Shown here: piece by piece, positions 1 to 8,688 of the stretch
Layout: each line of letters opens with the position of its first letter
How positions within the stretch are numbered: position 1 is the first letter of the stretch
Assembly (NCBI GenBank): GCA_963763085.1
Contig: CAVXNB010000004.1
Location: 1,240,001 to 1,304,000, forward strand
DNA from: CAVXNB01 sp963763085
GTDB taxonomy: Bacteria > Actinomycetota > Acidimicrobiia > Acidimicrobiales > Bog-793
Reading direction: 5' to 3'
DNA: 64,000 bases
Position numbers and translations under genes: made by a program
The notes under the pieces: model-generated
Told to the model about the DNA's origin: nothing
Database searches by the model: none
Seen by the model: the letters and a program-made list of their open reading frames with translations, nothing else

Positions 1-753
1 ATGTTGAATCGTCTCGATCTGGCCTTCGCCAGCCAGCGCAGGTTCGTGGCCAACGCCTCACACGAACTGCGAACCCCGCTGACCTCCATGCGAACGCTCA
101 TCGACGTGGCGATGGCCAAGCCCAGCCGAACGACCGAACAGCTCGAGGTGCTCGTCGGTCGCGTCCGAGAGGCCCTCGACCAATCACAGGCGCTCATCGA
201 CGGACTCCTGACTCTGGCCCGATCGGATCGGGGCTTGACCACCCATGAGCTGGTCGACCTCGAAGCCGCCGCCCAAGACGCAATTGAACAGGTCGGCAAT
301 CTCGCAAGGGACTCGAACATTGTCATCGACGCCGACCTGTCGCCCGGCCCGACCCTCGGCGACCGGGTCCTGCTCGAGCGCCTGGTTGCCAACCTCCTCG
401 ACAACGCCGTCCGCTACAACCTCACCGGAGGCTCGGTAAGAGTCGTGACGGGCTCCGACGACGACGCGTCGTACATCACCGTTACCAACAGCGGGCCGCT
501 CGTGCCGGCATCGGCGGTGACGTCTTTGTTCGAGCCTTTCACGCGTCTCGACGGACGAGTCAGCAACAGCCAAGGCGTCGGGCTCGGACTGTCCATCGTC
601 ACCTCGGTTGTCAAGGCTCACCACGGTCACCTGCACGCCGAAGCACTGCCCAATGGAGGAATGAGAATATCGGTCCGACTCCCGAAAACATCCGTGGGCA
701 CCTCATGTGTTGATCGGGTCTTATGCGATGTCGACGCCAGCACCATGCAGTGA
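1..753 (+). CDS. Sensor histidine kinase, C-terminal part (5' end outside window)
   Basis: This is the cytoplasmic kinase core of a membrane two-component sensor. The H-box (FVANASHELRTPL) lies near residue 20 of the visible part, the N-box (LLERLVANLLDNAVRYN) near 125-140, and the G/F region (SLFEPFTR, then GVGLGLSI) near 178-200. These are HisKA plus HATPase_c of the EnvZ/OmpR type. The Met at base 1 falls in what is normally the HAMP-to-DHp linker, so the true start and the membrane segments are almost certainly upstream of the window. A short unconserved tail follows the last ATPase strand. The gene converges with the ABC permease gene that ends 61 bases downstream. Its response regulator is not visible and would be upstream. 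Confidence 0.9.
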   Translation: MLNRLDLAFASQRRFVANASHELRTPLTSMRTLIDVAMAKPSRTTEQLEVLVGRVREALDQSQALIDGLLTLARSDRGLTTHELVDLEAAAQDAIEQVGNLARDSNIVIDADLSPGPTLGDRVLLERLVANLLDNAVRYNLTGGSVRVVTGSDDDASYITVTNSGPLVPASAVTSLFEPFTRLDGRVSNSQGVGLGLSIVTSVVKAHHGHLHAEALPNGGMRISVRLPKTSVGTSCVDRVLCDVDASTMQ

Positions 754-813
754 CGCCGTCGTGCTGAGCGATCAGGCCGTGCTGGCGAGGAGTACATCTG
801 GGCACTCTGTGTT

Positions 814-1632
814 TCAAGTCGCACGACGGTGGACCAACCAGACAGTCACTGCGATGAGCAGCACTGACAACGCGAGCAGCCCGGCCCCTGCGATCCACTG
901 GACTCGCCAGAAGTGGCTGGCCGACTGATAGTCGGCTCGCAGGACGTCCCCGACAATGATGGCGAGAACGGTGTAGCCGGCGAGGGTTGCGACGATGGCA
1001 GGGACGACCCGGCGGATGAACATGCCGGCGAGGGCGCCGATAGCGAACGCGGCCAACGTCCAAGCTGCGAACGCGACTCCGCGCAAGTCAAACAGCCAGT
1101 GCGGGAGCGCGGACGTTGGGTCAGAGAGCCTGCCGGGAGCAAGGTACGGCTGGTAGTACCAAGAGGCCAGCACACTGAAGGCGCCGGCCATGGCGGCGAC
1201 CGCGACTCCGAGAAGCACCAGTTTGGCGAGCGTCCAGCGCCACCGCCCGAAGCCCTGGGTCCAGGCGTAGCGGAAAGTGCCGGTCTCAAGCTCACGGCCC
1301 AACACCACTGGCCCGACGAACGCCCCGATCAGCGCGGGCACGGGCTGGAGGACGAAGCCACCTTTCAAAACGCCGCCGGTGATCCGGAAGTTGAGGATCA
1401 ACTCACTGCAGGCGGTCGAGCCTGCCGGGTGGCAGTCGGTGGCGGCGGTGAAGGCGTGATGCAGCTGAAGGCCGACGATCCACAGCCAAACCGCGAGAGC
1501 GCTCAGGAACACAGCCACGCCGCCCAGGGCAATTCGGTGGTGCCGCCACGTGACCCAGGCCATCCGCCGCCACGGCAGCGGCCGAGGGTTCGCGTCCGTC
1601 TCCAGCGGAATGGGAGCGGTGAGTGTCGTCAT
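814..1632 (-). CDS. ABC-2 type permease, short paralogue
   Basis: A 272-residue integral membrane protein with about six hydrophobic segments (near 34-56, 95-112, 132-155, 186-205, 210-230, 245-268). It is closely similar over its whole length to the product of the gene immediately upstream (1700-2758). It lacks a block of about 78 residues that in the longer copy lies between the fifth and last membrane segments, so only a short loop joins them. The start MTTLTAPIPLE was chosen because it aligns with the start of the paralogue and has an AAGGTG-like site just upstream. It is probably one of two membrane subunits of the exporter whose ATPase is encoded at 2755-3672. Substrate unknown. Confidence 0.8.
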   Translation of the reverse strand: MTTLTAPIPLETDANPRPLPWRRMAWVTWRHHRIALGGVAVFLSALAVWLWIVGLQLHHAFTAATDCHPAGSTACSELILNFRITGGVLKGGFVLQPVPALIGAFVGPVVLGRELETGTFRYAWTQGFGRWRWTLAKLVLLGVAVAAMAGAFSVLASWYYQPYLAPGRLSDPTSALPHWLFDLRGVAFAAWTLAAFAIGALAGMFIRRVVPAIVATLAGYTVLAIIVGDVLRADYQSASHFWRVQWIAGAGLLALSVLLIAVTVWLVHRRAT

Positions 1633-1699
1633 TTCGTCACCTTCATCGGCTCTGCGTCCGGCCGGGGCCGGCCCCGCCAACCCTGGGATAGTTGCGCCA

Positions 1700-2758
1700 T
1701 CAGGCCACCCGACGGCGGACCAGCCAGACGGTCACGCCGATGAGCAGCACCGACAGCGCGAGGAGCCAGCTGCCCTCGATCCACTGAAACGTCCAGTAGT
1801 GGCTGGCCGGCTGGTAGTCGGACCATTGCATGTAGCCGTGCTCGACAAGGCACTGCGTTGGGCTAAAGGAGCCTGATATTCCGATCCTGCCACCTGGTCC
1901 AATAGCGACAGACGAAGGGCAGAGCTGCCGGAATAGCTCGATAGGGGGTCGACCACCGAACGCGACCTTCCCGGCCTTGGTCCACCACTCGCTCGTGATC
2001 CACGCGGCGTTGGGTAGGTTCGAACCTTTCGCAACCAGCGGTGTCAGGTAGTGCTGGCGCAGCACGTTCCCGGCCAGCAAGGCGAGACCGGTGTAGGCGG
2101 CGAGGGTGGCAACGATTGCCGGGACGATCCGGCGGATGACCATGCCGGCGAGGGCACCGAGAGCGAAGGCAACCAGCGTCCACGCGGCGAACGCGACCCC
2201 GCTCAAGTCGAACAGCCCGGGTGAGAGCGGGGACGGCGAAGAAAACACGGCCCCGTGGCCGGAGGCGAGGTACGGCTGGTAGTACCAGGAGACCAGCAGG
2301 CTGAAGGTGCCGGCTATGGCGGCCACCGCGGCTCCGACCAGTACCAGCTTGGCGACCATCCAGCGCCGTCGCTCGAAGCCCTGGGTCCAGGCGTAGCGGA
2401 AGGTGCCGGACTCGATCTCGCGAGCCAGCATGGGTGCCCCGACAAAGGCCCCGATCAGCGCGGGCACGGCCTGCAGGACGAAGCCACCCTTGAGAATGAC
2501 GTTGGTGGCCTGGAAGGCGTTGATCAGGTTCTCGCATGCCGCTGAGCTCGAGGGGTGACAGGCAACCGCGGTCGCGTACGCGTGGTGTAGCTGATTGCCG
2601 GTGGTCCAGAGCCACACCGCCAACACGCCCAGCAAGACAGCCACGCCGCCCAGCGCGACTCGGTGGTGCCGCCAGGTCACCCAGGCCATCCGGCGCCACG
2701 GCAGTGGCCGCAGTCCTGCGTCCTTCGTTAGGCGGACCGGTACGGTCACCGTGGTCAT
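1700..2758 (-). CDS. ABC-2 type permease, long paralogue
   Basis: A 352-residue membrane protein of the ABC-2 exporter type. It shares the N-terminal PLPWRRMAWVTWRHHR segment and the C-terminal LLALSVLLI membrane segment with the downstream paralogue. It has an extra loop of about 78 residues (roughly residues 245-323) with two cysteines, predicted to be extracytoplasmic because it lies between hydrophobic segments. Its ATG overlaps the stop of the ATPase gene by four bases (ATGA), so the two are translationally coupled. The two permeases probably form a heterodimer with the ATPase or alternative exporters. Substrate unknown. Confidence 0.85.
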   Translation of the reverse strand: MTTVTVPVRLTKDAGLRPLPWRRMAWVTWRHHRVALGGVAVLLGVLAVWLWTTGNQLHHAYATAVACHPSSSAACENLINAFQATNVILKGGFVLQAVPALIGAFVGAPMLAREIESGTFRYAWTQGFERRRWMVAKLVLVGAAVAAIAGTFSLLVSWYYQPYLASGHGAVFSSPSPLSPGLFDLSGVAFAAWTLVAFALGALAGMVIRRIVPAIVATLAAYTGLALLAGNVLRQHYLTPLVAKGSNLPNAAWITSEWWTKAGKVAFGGRPPIELFRQLCPSSVAIGPGGRIGISGSFSPTQCLVEHGYMQWSDYQPASHYWTFQWIEGSWLLALSVLLIGVTVWLVRRRVA

Positions 2759-3672
2759 CTGGTCACCTCCGACGGGTCAGCGCCCGAGCCTCGGGCCGGG
2801 CCGGACGATGTCGCGGCGCCGGACTCGCGCAGGTAGGCCATGGTCAGTTCTTCCAGCGTGACGGCGCGCTCGTCCCATCCCGGTGGGGCCGGACTCGCGA
2901 TGCTGTCGCCGCGGACGAGCAGCAGCCCCTGCGATGCGGAACGGCTGGCGTGTACGACATCCCGCCGTTGCGCAAGCCGAGCGGACTCCGATGCCGGGCC
3001 GATGCGCATGCGGTGGGCCGCGAGAAGGTCCTCGACCTCGCCCGCGACCTGGATGCTCCCATGCGAGACGAGCACGAGGTAGTCGGCGACCCGCTCCAGT
3101 TCGGCAAGGACGTGTGAGGAGAGCACGACCGAGACGCCATCATCCCTGGCCGCAGTCATCACCGTGGCCATGAAGTCCTCTCGGGCGAGCGGATCGAGAT
3201 TGGCAAGGGGTTCATCGAGAACGAGGAGCTGGGGCCGGCGCGCCAACGCAAGCGTCAACGCGACCTGGGCCTGCTGGCCGCCCGACATCTTCCCCGCCTT
3301 CTGGCGCAACGGGATACCGAGTTCGCCGAGGCGGCGCTCGGCGTAGCCCTGGTCGAAGCGGCGGTTCAAGTTGCACGTCTCGTGCAGCAGGTCGGCAGCC
3401 GACAGGTTCTTGTAGAGCGGCGCGTTCTGCGCCACGAACGCGATCCCGTCGAGCGCGGCCAACGAACCTGCCCGCCGACCGCCGAGGACGGAGATAGTGC
3501 CCGAGCTCGGATCCGTGAGGCCGACCGCCAGGTTCAACAAGGTGGTCTTGCCCGCGCCGTTCGGTCCGACCAATGCTGCCAACTTGCCCTCGGGAACGGC
3601 CAGTGTGCACTCACGAAGGGCCCAGGTACTGCCATACCGTTTCCCGAGGTCGTTGGCTTCGATGACGTTCAT
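2755..3672 (-). CDS. ABC transporter ATP-binding protein
   Basis: A 305-residue ABC ATPase that powers the adjacent ABC-2 permeases. Walker A is GPNGAGKT at residues 36-43, the signature MSGGQ at 129-133, and Walker B LLVLDEP at about 149-155, followed by an H-loop region (VVLSSHVL). The C-terminal extension of about 70 residues resembles those of drug and lantibiotic exporters. It is first in a three-gene leftward operon with both permeases. It faces the DesK-type kinase gene across a 213-base divergent region that holds a strong palindrome, so shared control by that two-component system is plausible but unproven. Confidence 0.92.
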   Translation of the reverse strand: MNVIEANDLGKRYGSTWALRECTLAVPEGKLAALVGPNGAGKTTLLNLAVGLTDPSSGTISVLGGRRAGSLAALDGIAFVAQNAPLYKNLSAADLLHETCNLNRRFDQGYAERRLGELGIPLRQKAGKMSGGQQAQVALTLALARRPQLLVLDEPLANLDPLAREDFMATVMTAARDDGVSVVLSSHVLAELERVADYLVLVSHGSIQVAGEVEDLLAAHRMRIGPASESARLAQRRDVVHASRSASQGLLLVRGDSIASPAPPGWDERAVTLEELTMAYLRESGAATSSGPARGSGADPSEVTR

Positions 3673-3784
3673 TTGGCACCGTCCGTTTCGCTGCGGGGTC
3701 TCTGGCTTCCTGGGTCGCGGTAGCTCAGTGCCTCCATTGTGAGGAGTGGGTCGTCACCAGGGAATACGGCTAGGCGGCGTCTTC

Positions 3785-3806
3785 CAGGTGTATTTAGGTA
3801 CACCTG
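3785..3806. promoter_or_regulatory. 22-bp palindromic operator candidate
   Basis: Perfect inverted repeat CAGGTGTA-N6-TACACCTG in the divergent region between the ABC exporter operon and the sensor kinase gene. Eight-base arms with a six-base spacer suit a dimeric regulator. GTGTA/TACAC half sites recall YtrA-type GntR operators, which often control ABC exporters, but no such regulator gene is next to it. Confidence 0.55.
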
Positions 3807-3885
3807 TTTTCGGTGCTCAGCCCTACTGCCACCGCAGTGTCGTGTGGGACAGACTGGGGTAACCCGACCATGGAGTCGATGCATA

Positions 3886-5223
3886 ATGGGTGCAGGTGAG
3901 ATAGCGGAATCAGGCGACCGACGACGGGGGTTGCGTCAGCGTCTGAGCGACGGACTCCTGGCGTTCGCGCAGGGATCGGCCTTCCTCGGTTTGGCAATGG
4001 CCGGCCTGGTCCTCCTCGTGGTTCTCGTGCTCGTGCCGGGCCTGGCGGTGCTTGGCGTGGTGGCGATGGTCGGCCTTCCCCCCACGCATGGGCTCGTGCT
4101 GGCGCTGGTGTTGTGGGCTGGCGACCTCTTTATCGTGCGCTATGGCGTACCACTGGCTCTCCTGGGGATCCGTCGACTGGCGAAGTTCACCCGGCGGATG
4201 TCGGAGGAGTGGCTGGCGCTACCGATCTCGGAGTCCTACATGCCGGCGCCCGATCACGACGTCAAGAGGTTGAGCGCGGAGCGGCTGCGGTGGATGGTGT
4301 CGGACCCTGCCACGTGGCGAGACCTTCTTTGGATGGTCACCGACGCCTCCTTTGGGTGGATCCTTGCGATGGGGTCGGTCATCCTGGCGTCAGCGGGGCT
4401 GGTCGGCTGTGTTGGCTACGCGATCGTGGGCGTGTCCAATGCATCTCGCCCTCTCGAGCGGATAACGCTCGCGGTGTTGGGCGTGGCCTTGACCGCCTTG
4501 GCATTGTGGTCGGGACCACTTCTGCTGCAGGCGTATGGCGGCCTGGCCCGCGCCATCCTCGGTCCTCGCCAAGATCCCGAGTTGGCGCAGCGAGTCCGCC
4601 ACCTGGCCCAGACGCGCGCTGACACCATCGACGCCAATGCGGCCGAGATTCGCCGCATCGAGCGGGACCTGCACGATGGGGCGCAGGCTCGATTGGTGGC
4701 GATGGGGATGACGCTGGGCGTCGCGGAAGATCTCCTCGATTCCAACCCCGAGGCGACCCGCAAGCTGTTAGCCGAGGCTCGTCGGGCGTCGCGCACGGCA
4801 CTGGCCGAGCTACGTGCGCTCGTGACCGGCATTCACCCACCGGTCCTTGCCGACCGGGGTCTGGTCGACGCCATCCGCGCTCTGGCGCTTGATTCCGTGT
4901 CGCGTGTGGAGGTGACCGCCGATCCCATCGGACGCCCGCCGGCGCCTATCGAATCGGCTGCCTATTTTGCCGTGTCCGAGTTGCTGGCCAATGTGACCAA
5001 GCATGCCGGCGCCCGTCAGGCCTGGATCGAGATCCGGTATCGCCCAGGGGTGCTGGGAATCTGTGTCACCGACGACGGTCGAGGCGGCGCTGATCCGGAG
5101 CGCGGCACCGGGCTGCGGGGCATTGAGCACCGACTCGCCGCCTTCGACGGAGTGGTGGCGCTGAGCAGCCCAACGGGCGGACCGACCGTCATCCAGTTGG
5201 AGATTCCGTGCGAATTGTCATAG
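3886..5223 (+). CDS. DesK/NarL-type sensor histidine kinase
   Basis: A 445-residue membrane sensor kinase. The N-terminal half has about four hydrophobic segments (near 31-62, 68-95, 155-185, 196-215). Then comes a HisKA_3 domain with phospho-acceptor His263 in RRIERDLHDGAQ, and a HATPase domain with N-box SELLANVTKHA and glycine motifs DDGRGGAD and GTGLRGI. The start MGAGEIAESGD was chosen because upstream codons are not membrane-like and a GGAG lies about ten bases before it. The last 16 bases overlap the response regulator gene, so the pair is coupled. It is paralogous in layout to the pair at 25593-27590. Signal sensed unknown; the divergent exporter operon is a reasonable target. Confidence 0.9.
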   Translation: MGAGEIAESGDRRRGLRQRLSDGLLAFAQGSAFLGLAMAGLVLLVVLVLVPGLAVLGVVAMVGLPPTHGLVLALVLWAGDLFIVRYGVPLALLGIRRLAKFTRRMSEEWLALPISESYMPAPDHDVKRLSAERLRWMVSDPATWRDLLWMVTDASFGWILAMGSVILASAGLVGCVGYAIVGVSNASRPLERITLAVLGVALTALALWSGPLLLQAYGGLARAILGPRQDPELAQRVRHLAQTRADTIDANAAEIRRIERDLHDGAQARLVAMGMTLGVAEDLLDSNPEATRKLLAEARRASRTALAELRALVTGIHPPVLADRGLVDAIRALALDSVSRVEVTADPIGRPPAPIESAAYFAVSELLANVTKHAGARQAWIEIRYRPGVLGICVTDDGRGGADPERGTGLRGIEHRLAAFDGVVALSSPTGGPTVIQLEIPCELS

Positions 5224-5852
5224 CTGAAGACCTCTTCTTGTTGCGGGACGGCCTGACCCGCATGCTCGAGGCTCACGGCCTAGAGATCAGTGCGGCCGTC
5301 GGCAACGGAGACGATCTCGTCGCCGCCATCACGGCCGATCCACCCGATCTCGCCATCGTCGACGTCCGACTCCCGCCTACTTTCACCGATGAGGGCATCC
5401 GGGCGGCTCTGGCGGCGCGGCAGAAGGTGCCGGGACTGCCCATCTTGGTGCTGTCCCAATACGTCGAGCAGCTGTACGCCCGCGAACTGCTGGCCGACGG
5501 CACGGGTGGCATTGGCTATCTCTTGAAGGACCGGGTGTTTGATAGTGGCCAGTTCGTCGAAGCGGTACGGCGGGTCGCAACCGGTGGGATGGCCATGGAC
5601 CCAGAGGTGATCGCCCGCCTGCTGGCCCGCAACACCGGCAACGATGCCGTCGGCGCGCTCAGCCCGCGCGAGCGCGAAGTGCTCGGCCTTATGGCTGAGG
5701 GCCGTTCCAACGCCGCCATCGGCCAGCAGCTCGTGATCTCCGAGCGCGCCGTGGCCAAGCACACGGCGTCGATCTTCCAGCGGCTCGGCCTGCAACCATC
5801 AGACGACGACAATCGCCGCGTCCTTGCGGTGCTGGCGTATCTGGGCACCTGA
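5208..5852 (+). CDS. NarL/LuxR-family response regulator
   Basis: A 214-residue two-component response regulator. The receiver domain has an acidic pocket at AED (residues 6-8), phospho-acceptor Asp52 in AIVDVRLP and the switch lysine in YLLKDRV. The C-terminal LuxR helix-turn-helix has LSPREREVLGLMAEG and SNAAIGQQLVISERAVAKH. It begins with GTG inside the end of the kinase gene (16-base overlap) and is its cognate partner. The gene closely resembles the response regulator at 26931-27590, with the same DVRxPPTFTDEG segment. Confidence 0.95.
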   Translation: MRIVIAEDLFLLRDGLTRMLEAHGLEISAAVGNGDDLVAAITADPPDLAIVDVRLPPTFTDEGIRAALAARQKVPGLPILVLSQYVEQLYARELLADGTGGIGYLLKDRVFDSGQFVEAVRRVATGGMAMDPEVIARLLARNTGNDAVGALSPREREVLGLMAEGRSNAAIGQQLVISERAVAKHTASIFQRLGLQPSDDDNRRVLAVLAYLGT

Positions 5853-5937
5853 CAGCGGTCCCGATTCGTCGGTGGCCGTCAGCCAGTCCTGCCCCTCGGC
5901 GGCGTCGATCCCCGCCTCCGATGGTCGGGTGAGCATG

Positions 5938-6678
5938 TCAGGCTCCTTGATCGAGCGATGTCGTGGCCGAGAGAAGCCGCCGGGCGACTCCGTCGTCAGC
6001 TCCGAGCTGGGTCAGATGAGCGATGAGGTCGTCGCCGGCCGCGTGGAGCGCCTTGTCGGTCAGCGGGTCGAGGGCGTCGAGGATGAACAATGCGGTGGTG
6101 GTGTCGTCGCGTAGCTGGGTGCGGTGGGCCTGACGCCAGTTCCAACGGCGGCAGGTCACGCCGGCGTCGTCGCACCAGATCACCTCGCCGGGTTCGGGGT
6201 GCTCGATGACCGTGGCGCCGTCGGCCACGGTGTCGAACGATTCCGTGCCGGCAGCTCGGAGCAGTCGCGGCGGGCCGCTGTAGCGGGTCAGATCCTCCCC
6301 GCCGCAAGGGAGCTGGTGCAGGATAGAGACCGCGTTATAGACGTCGGTGAGCCGGTTCACCCGGGGCAACCCTGACGACGCACGGCGCATGAGCGCCTCC
6401 AGGCTGTTGCGGGTACGCTGCGGCTTAGCTCCGAATGTCCGGTACGCGTCCCGCCACGCCGCTACGTGCGGGATCTCTTCGACGGGCTGTTTCGACAGCA
6501 CGTCTGCAGCCGCGACCTCCGCCGATCGGAGTAGGTCATCGCTCGCTGTGTCGCTCGGGCCTGGGACGAGGCCGTCGACGGCAACCAGCAGCGCCCGGTA
6601 GTCGGGTCGGAGCGCGAATACCGCAGCATCGACGCGAGCGCCAGCGAGGAACGTCGCCAGTGCGCGAGGGTCAGACAT
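5938..6678 (-). CDS. B3/B4 (tRNA-binding/editing-like) domain protein
   Basis: A 246-residue cytosolic protein with the B3/B4 fold found in the phenylalanyl-tRNA synthetase beta subunit and in stand-alone relatives. Characteristic segments are AWRDAYRTFGAKPQRTRNSLEALMRR (about residues 72-98), then NRLTDVYNAVSILHQLPCGGEDL, and a C-terminal VTCRRWNWRQAHRTQLRDDT. Stand-alone members are thought to act on misacylated tRNA or amino acids, but this is not shown for this one. A GGGAGGAG site precedes the ATG. It sits alone between convergent and co-directional units. Function inferred from family only. Confidence 0.85.
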   Translation of the reverse strand: MSDPRALATFLAGARVDAAVFALRPDYRALLVAVDGLVPGPSDTASDDLLRSAEVAAADVLSKQPVEEIPHVAAWRDAYRTFGAKPQRTRNSLEALMRRASSGLPRVNRLTDVYNAVSILHQLPCGGEDLTRYSGPPRLLRAAGTESFDTVADGATVIEHPEPGEVIWCDDAGVTCRRWNWRQAHRTQLRDDTTTALFILDALDPLTDKALHAAGDDLIAHLTQLGADDGVARRLLSATTSLDQGA

Positions 6679-6777
6679 CAGTTAGCTCCTCCCGTGTCGG
6701 TGAACCGGTGCCGGGGACGAAGACCGCCAAAGAGAACCGTGCCGTCTTCCGGCCGTTGTTGGCGTACGAATACGTTC

Positions 6778-8583
6778 TCAAGCAGCCTCAGACTGAAGAG
6801 TCTCCGCGAGGGATCGTCGGGCACCAACCCGGGCGGGGATGGTGGTGAGTGTCCCGAGGACGAGCATCGTCCCGAGCACCATGGCAACCAACCACGAGAC
6901 CGGGGGGATGCTCGTACTACCCCCACTCTTCGCGGCGACATAGATCGCGATGCCGCCTGGGATGCCGAGAATCGCTCCAATGAACGCCGGCAACATCTGC
7001 ACGGCCACCAACCCCGTTGTCGCCTGTCGGCGTGTCGCGCCCAGTGCACGCGTGAGCGCCGATGAGTGCCTCGCATCAAGCACGGTCGCCCAGGCGATGA
7101 AGACAGCGTTCACCGCGGCGAGAAGGACGAGCATCACCGAGAGCACCGTCGTCACCTGATGCAGCCGAGCGGTGACGGGATCGCCTGGAGCAAAAAACCC
7201 TTGCTCGTTGCGGTTGGAGGTGGCATGGACGACCAGCACGGCGACGATCCCACTCGTGGTGATGGCAACGCTGAAGACGTTCAGCAGCAGTCGGCGCGGC
7301 CGGCGAGCCGCAAGGCGCGCACCGATCAGCAGCGAGACGGGCAAATGCCGAGAAGGCGCGATCATCCACGCTCTGCGTCGAGGCGCTCGCGCCGCGTCGT
7401 CGAGGAGACGGACCGTACTCGTCCGAGCCGCACGGATCGCCGGAACGAGGGTCGCGAGAAAAGCCACGGCGACCGCGACGGCGACGACGAGCCCGATCGT
7501 GGTCCCGGTGACCGGCGGCACTCCTGGTGTGCCGAGGAGACCAGCACCGGGTCCATCGACGAGCGGTGCCGCCAGCCACCCAGCGACCAATCCGATGGCG
7601 GCGGCGCACAACGCGAGGAGCAGGTTTTCGACGAGCAGCACCGTGGCGACGAAGGTCGGTGTGCCACCCACCGCCTTGAGGAGCCCGACGCGCCGTGATT
7701 CCTCGGCCATTCGACCTCCGACGAGCACGGCCACGCTGGCGATCGCGAGCAGGCCGAGCAGCCAGCTGCCGGTCAATAGTACGAGCTGAGCATTCACCAC
7801 GATTTTCGAGTCCGCGTCCCGGATTTGTTGCCACGTGAACAAGGTGGCTCCCGTCGGGGACGTGCTGTCATGAGCGTTCGCGAAGGCTTCGGCCGTGGCC
7901 GGGTCCTTGAGCTTCAGGTTCAGGAAGTACATGATCGGCTGAGACGCCCAATGGCTCACACGGGTCGCGTCCGCCTCGGTCAACCAGACGAAGCCTGGGT
8001 TGCCGCTCGGCCCGTCGCAGCCGAAAACACACAGCCGCGTGTAGTTCGGGACAGCAGCGGTGACCGCGATCCCCACGACCTCGAATGGATGGCCGGCAAG
8101 AGTGATCCGGTCGCCGACTCGAACACCGAGCCCGGTCGCGAAGCCGCGCTCGACAACGACACCGCCGGATCGCACCCAGGTCCCATCGGTCAACTTTGGC
8201 TCATCGACGAGCGACCTTCCGATGTCCCGACCTTCGACCTCCGCGGCGGCGGTCGTCCCATTCGCCCGAAGCACCGCCCAGGTCACCGGAAAGGGCCCAC
8301 TCGAGGCGAGTACGCCGCTCGCGTGCTCCAGCGGGGTCAGCTCGGCTGGGCTCGCCGAGACGTTGCCAGCTGGTCCCGTGGGAAACGCGTTCGCAACCAC
8401 GTCGGGGCCATTCGTTGCCACTCGGGTCTGCGCATAGGGCTCATTCGTCGCCCCGTACAGGGAGAGTCCAAGCGACAAGGTCGCAGCCGCAGCCCCAATC
8501 GCAAGTAGGAGGAGAAGCGTCTCGGCGGCGTGGTGACGGACGTCCTTCACCACAAGGCGCCAAACGAGGAGAGTCTTTCCCAT
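6778..8583 (-). CDS. FtsX-like permease of an ABC exporter
   Basis: A 601-residue membrane protein with an N-terminal membrane segment (about residues 20-40), a large extracytoplasmic domain (about 45-245), and then two clusters of three or four membrane segments separated by a basic linker, as in FtsX/MacB-type permeases. The FtsX domain includes SRRVGLLKAVGGTP and, in the second half, SSALTRALGATRRQA. The start MGKTLLVWRL has GGAGG nine bases upstream. It pairs with the ATPase gene at 8689-9438, 105 bases upstream in the same direction, under the PadR gene. Likely moves lipids or peptides across the membrane, or remodels the envelope. Confidence 0.88.
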   Translation of the reverse strand: MGKTLLVWRLVVKDVRHHAAETLLLLLAIGAAAATLSLGLSLYGATNEPYAQTRVATNGPDVVANAFPTGPAGNVSASPAELTPLEHASGVLASSGPFPVTWAVLRANGTTAAAEVEGRDIGRSLVDEPKLTDGTWVRSGGVVVERGFATGLGVRVGDRITLAGHPFEVVGIAVTAAVPNYTRLCVFGCDGPSGNPGFVWLTEADATRVSHWASQPIMYFLNLKLKDPATAEAFANAHDSTSPTGATLFTWQQIRDADSKIVVNAQLVLLTGSWLLGLLAIASVAVLVGGRMAEESRRVGLLKAVGGTPTFVATVLLVENLLLALCAAAIGLVAGWLAAPLVDGPGAGLLGTPGVPPVTGTTIGLVVAVAVAVAFLATLVPAIRAARTSTVRLLDDAARAPRRRAWMIAPSRHLPVSLLIGARLAARRPRRLLLNVFSVAITTSGIVAVLVVHATSNRNEQGFFAPGDPVTARLHQVTTVLSVMLVLLAAVNAVFIAWATVLDARHSSALTRALGATRRQATTGLVAVQMLPAFIGAILGIPGGIAIYVAAKSGGSTSIPPVSWLVAMVLGTMLVLGTLTTIPARVGARRSLAETLQSEAA

Positions 8584-8688
8584 CGGATCAGTCCTCCAAC
8601 GCGACGGGTGCGCTGAGCTGGCTCGCCGTGCCGACATCGAGTCGTATCTCATCGATGAATGGTTGATTCATGACATGCTCCGTCGACC

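Noticed and set aside
3669..3884. A 71-codon leftward frame overlapping the ABC ATPase start by ATGA
   Set aside because: No family resemblance, it covers the whole divergent promoter region and its palindrome, and it would begin two bases from the kinase start.
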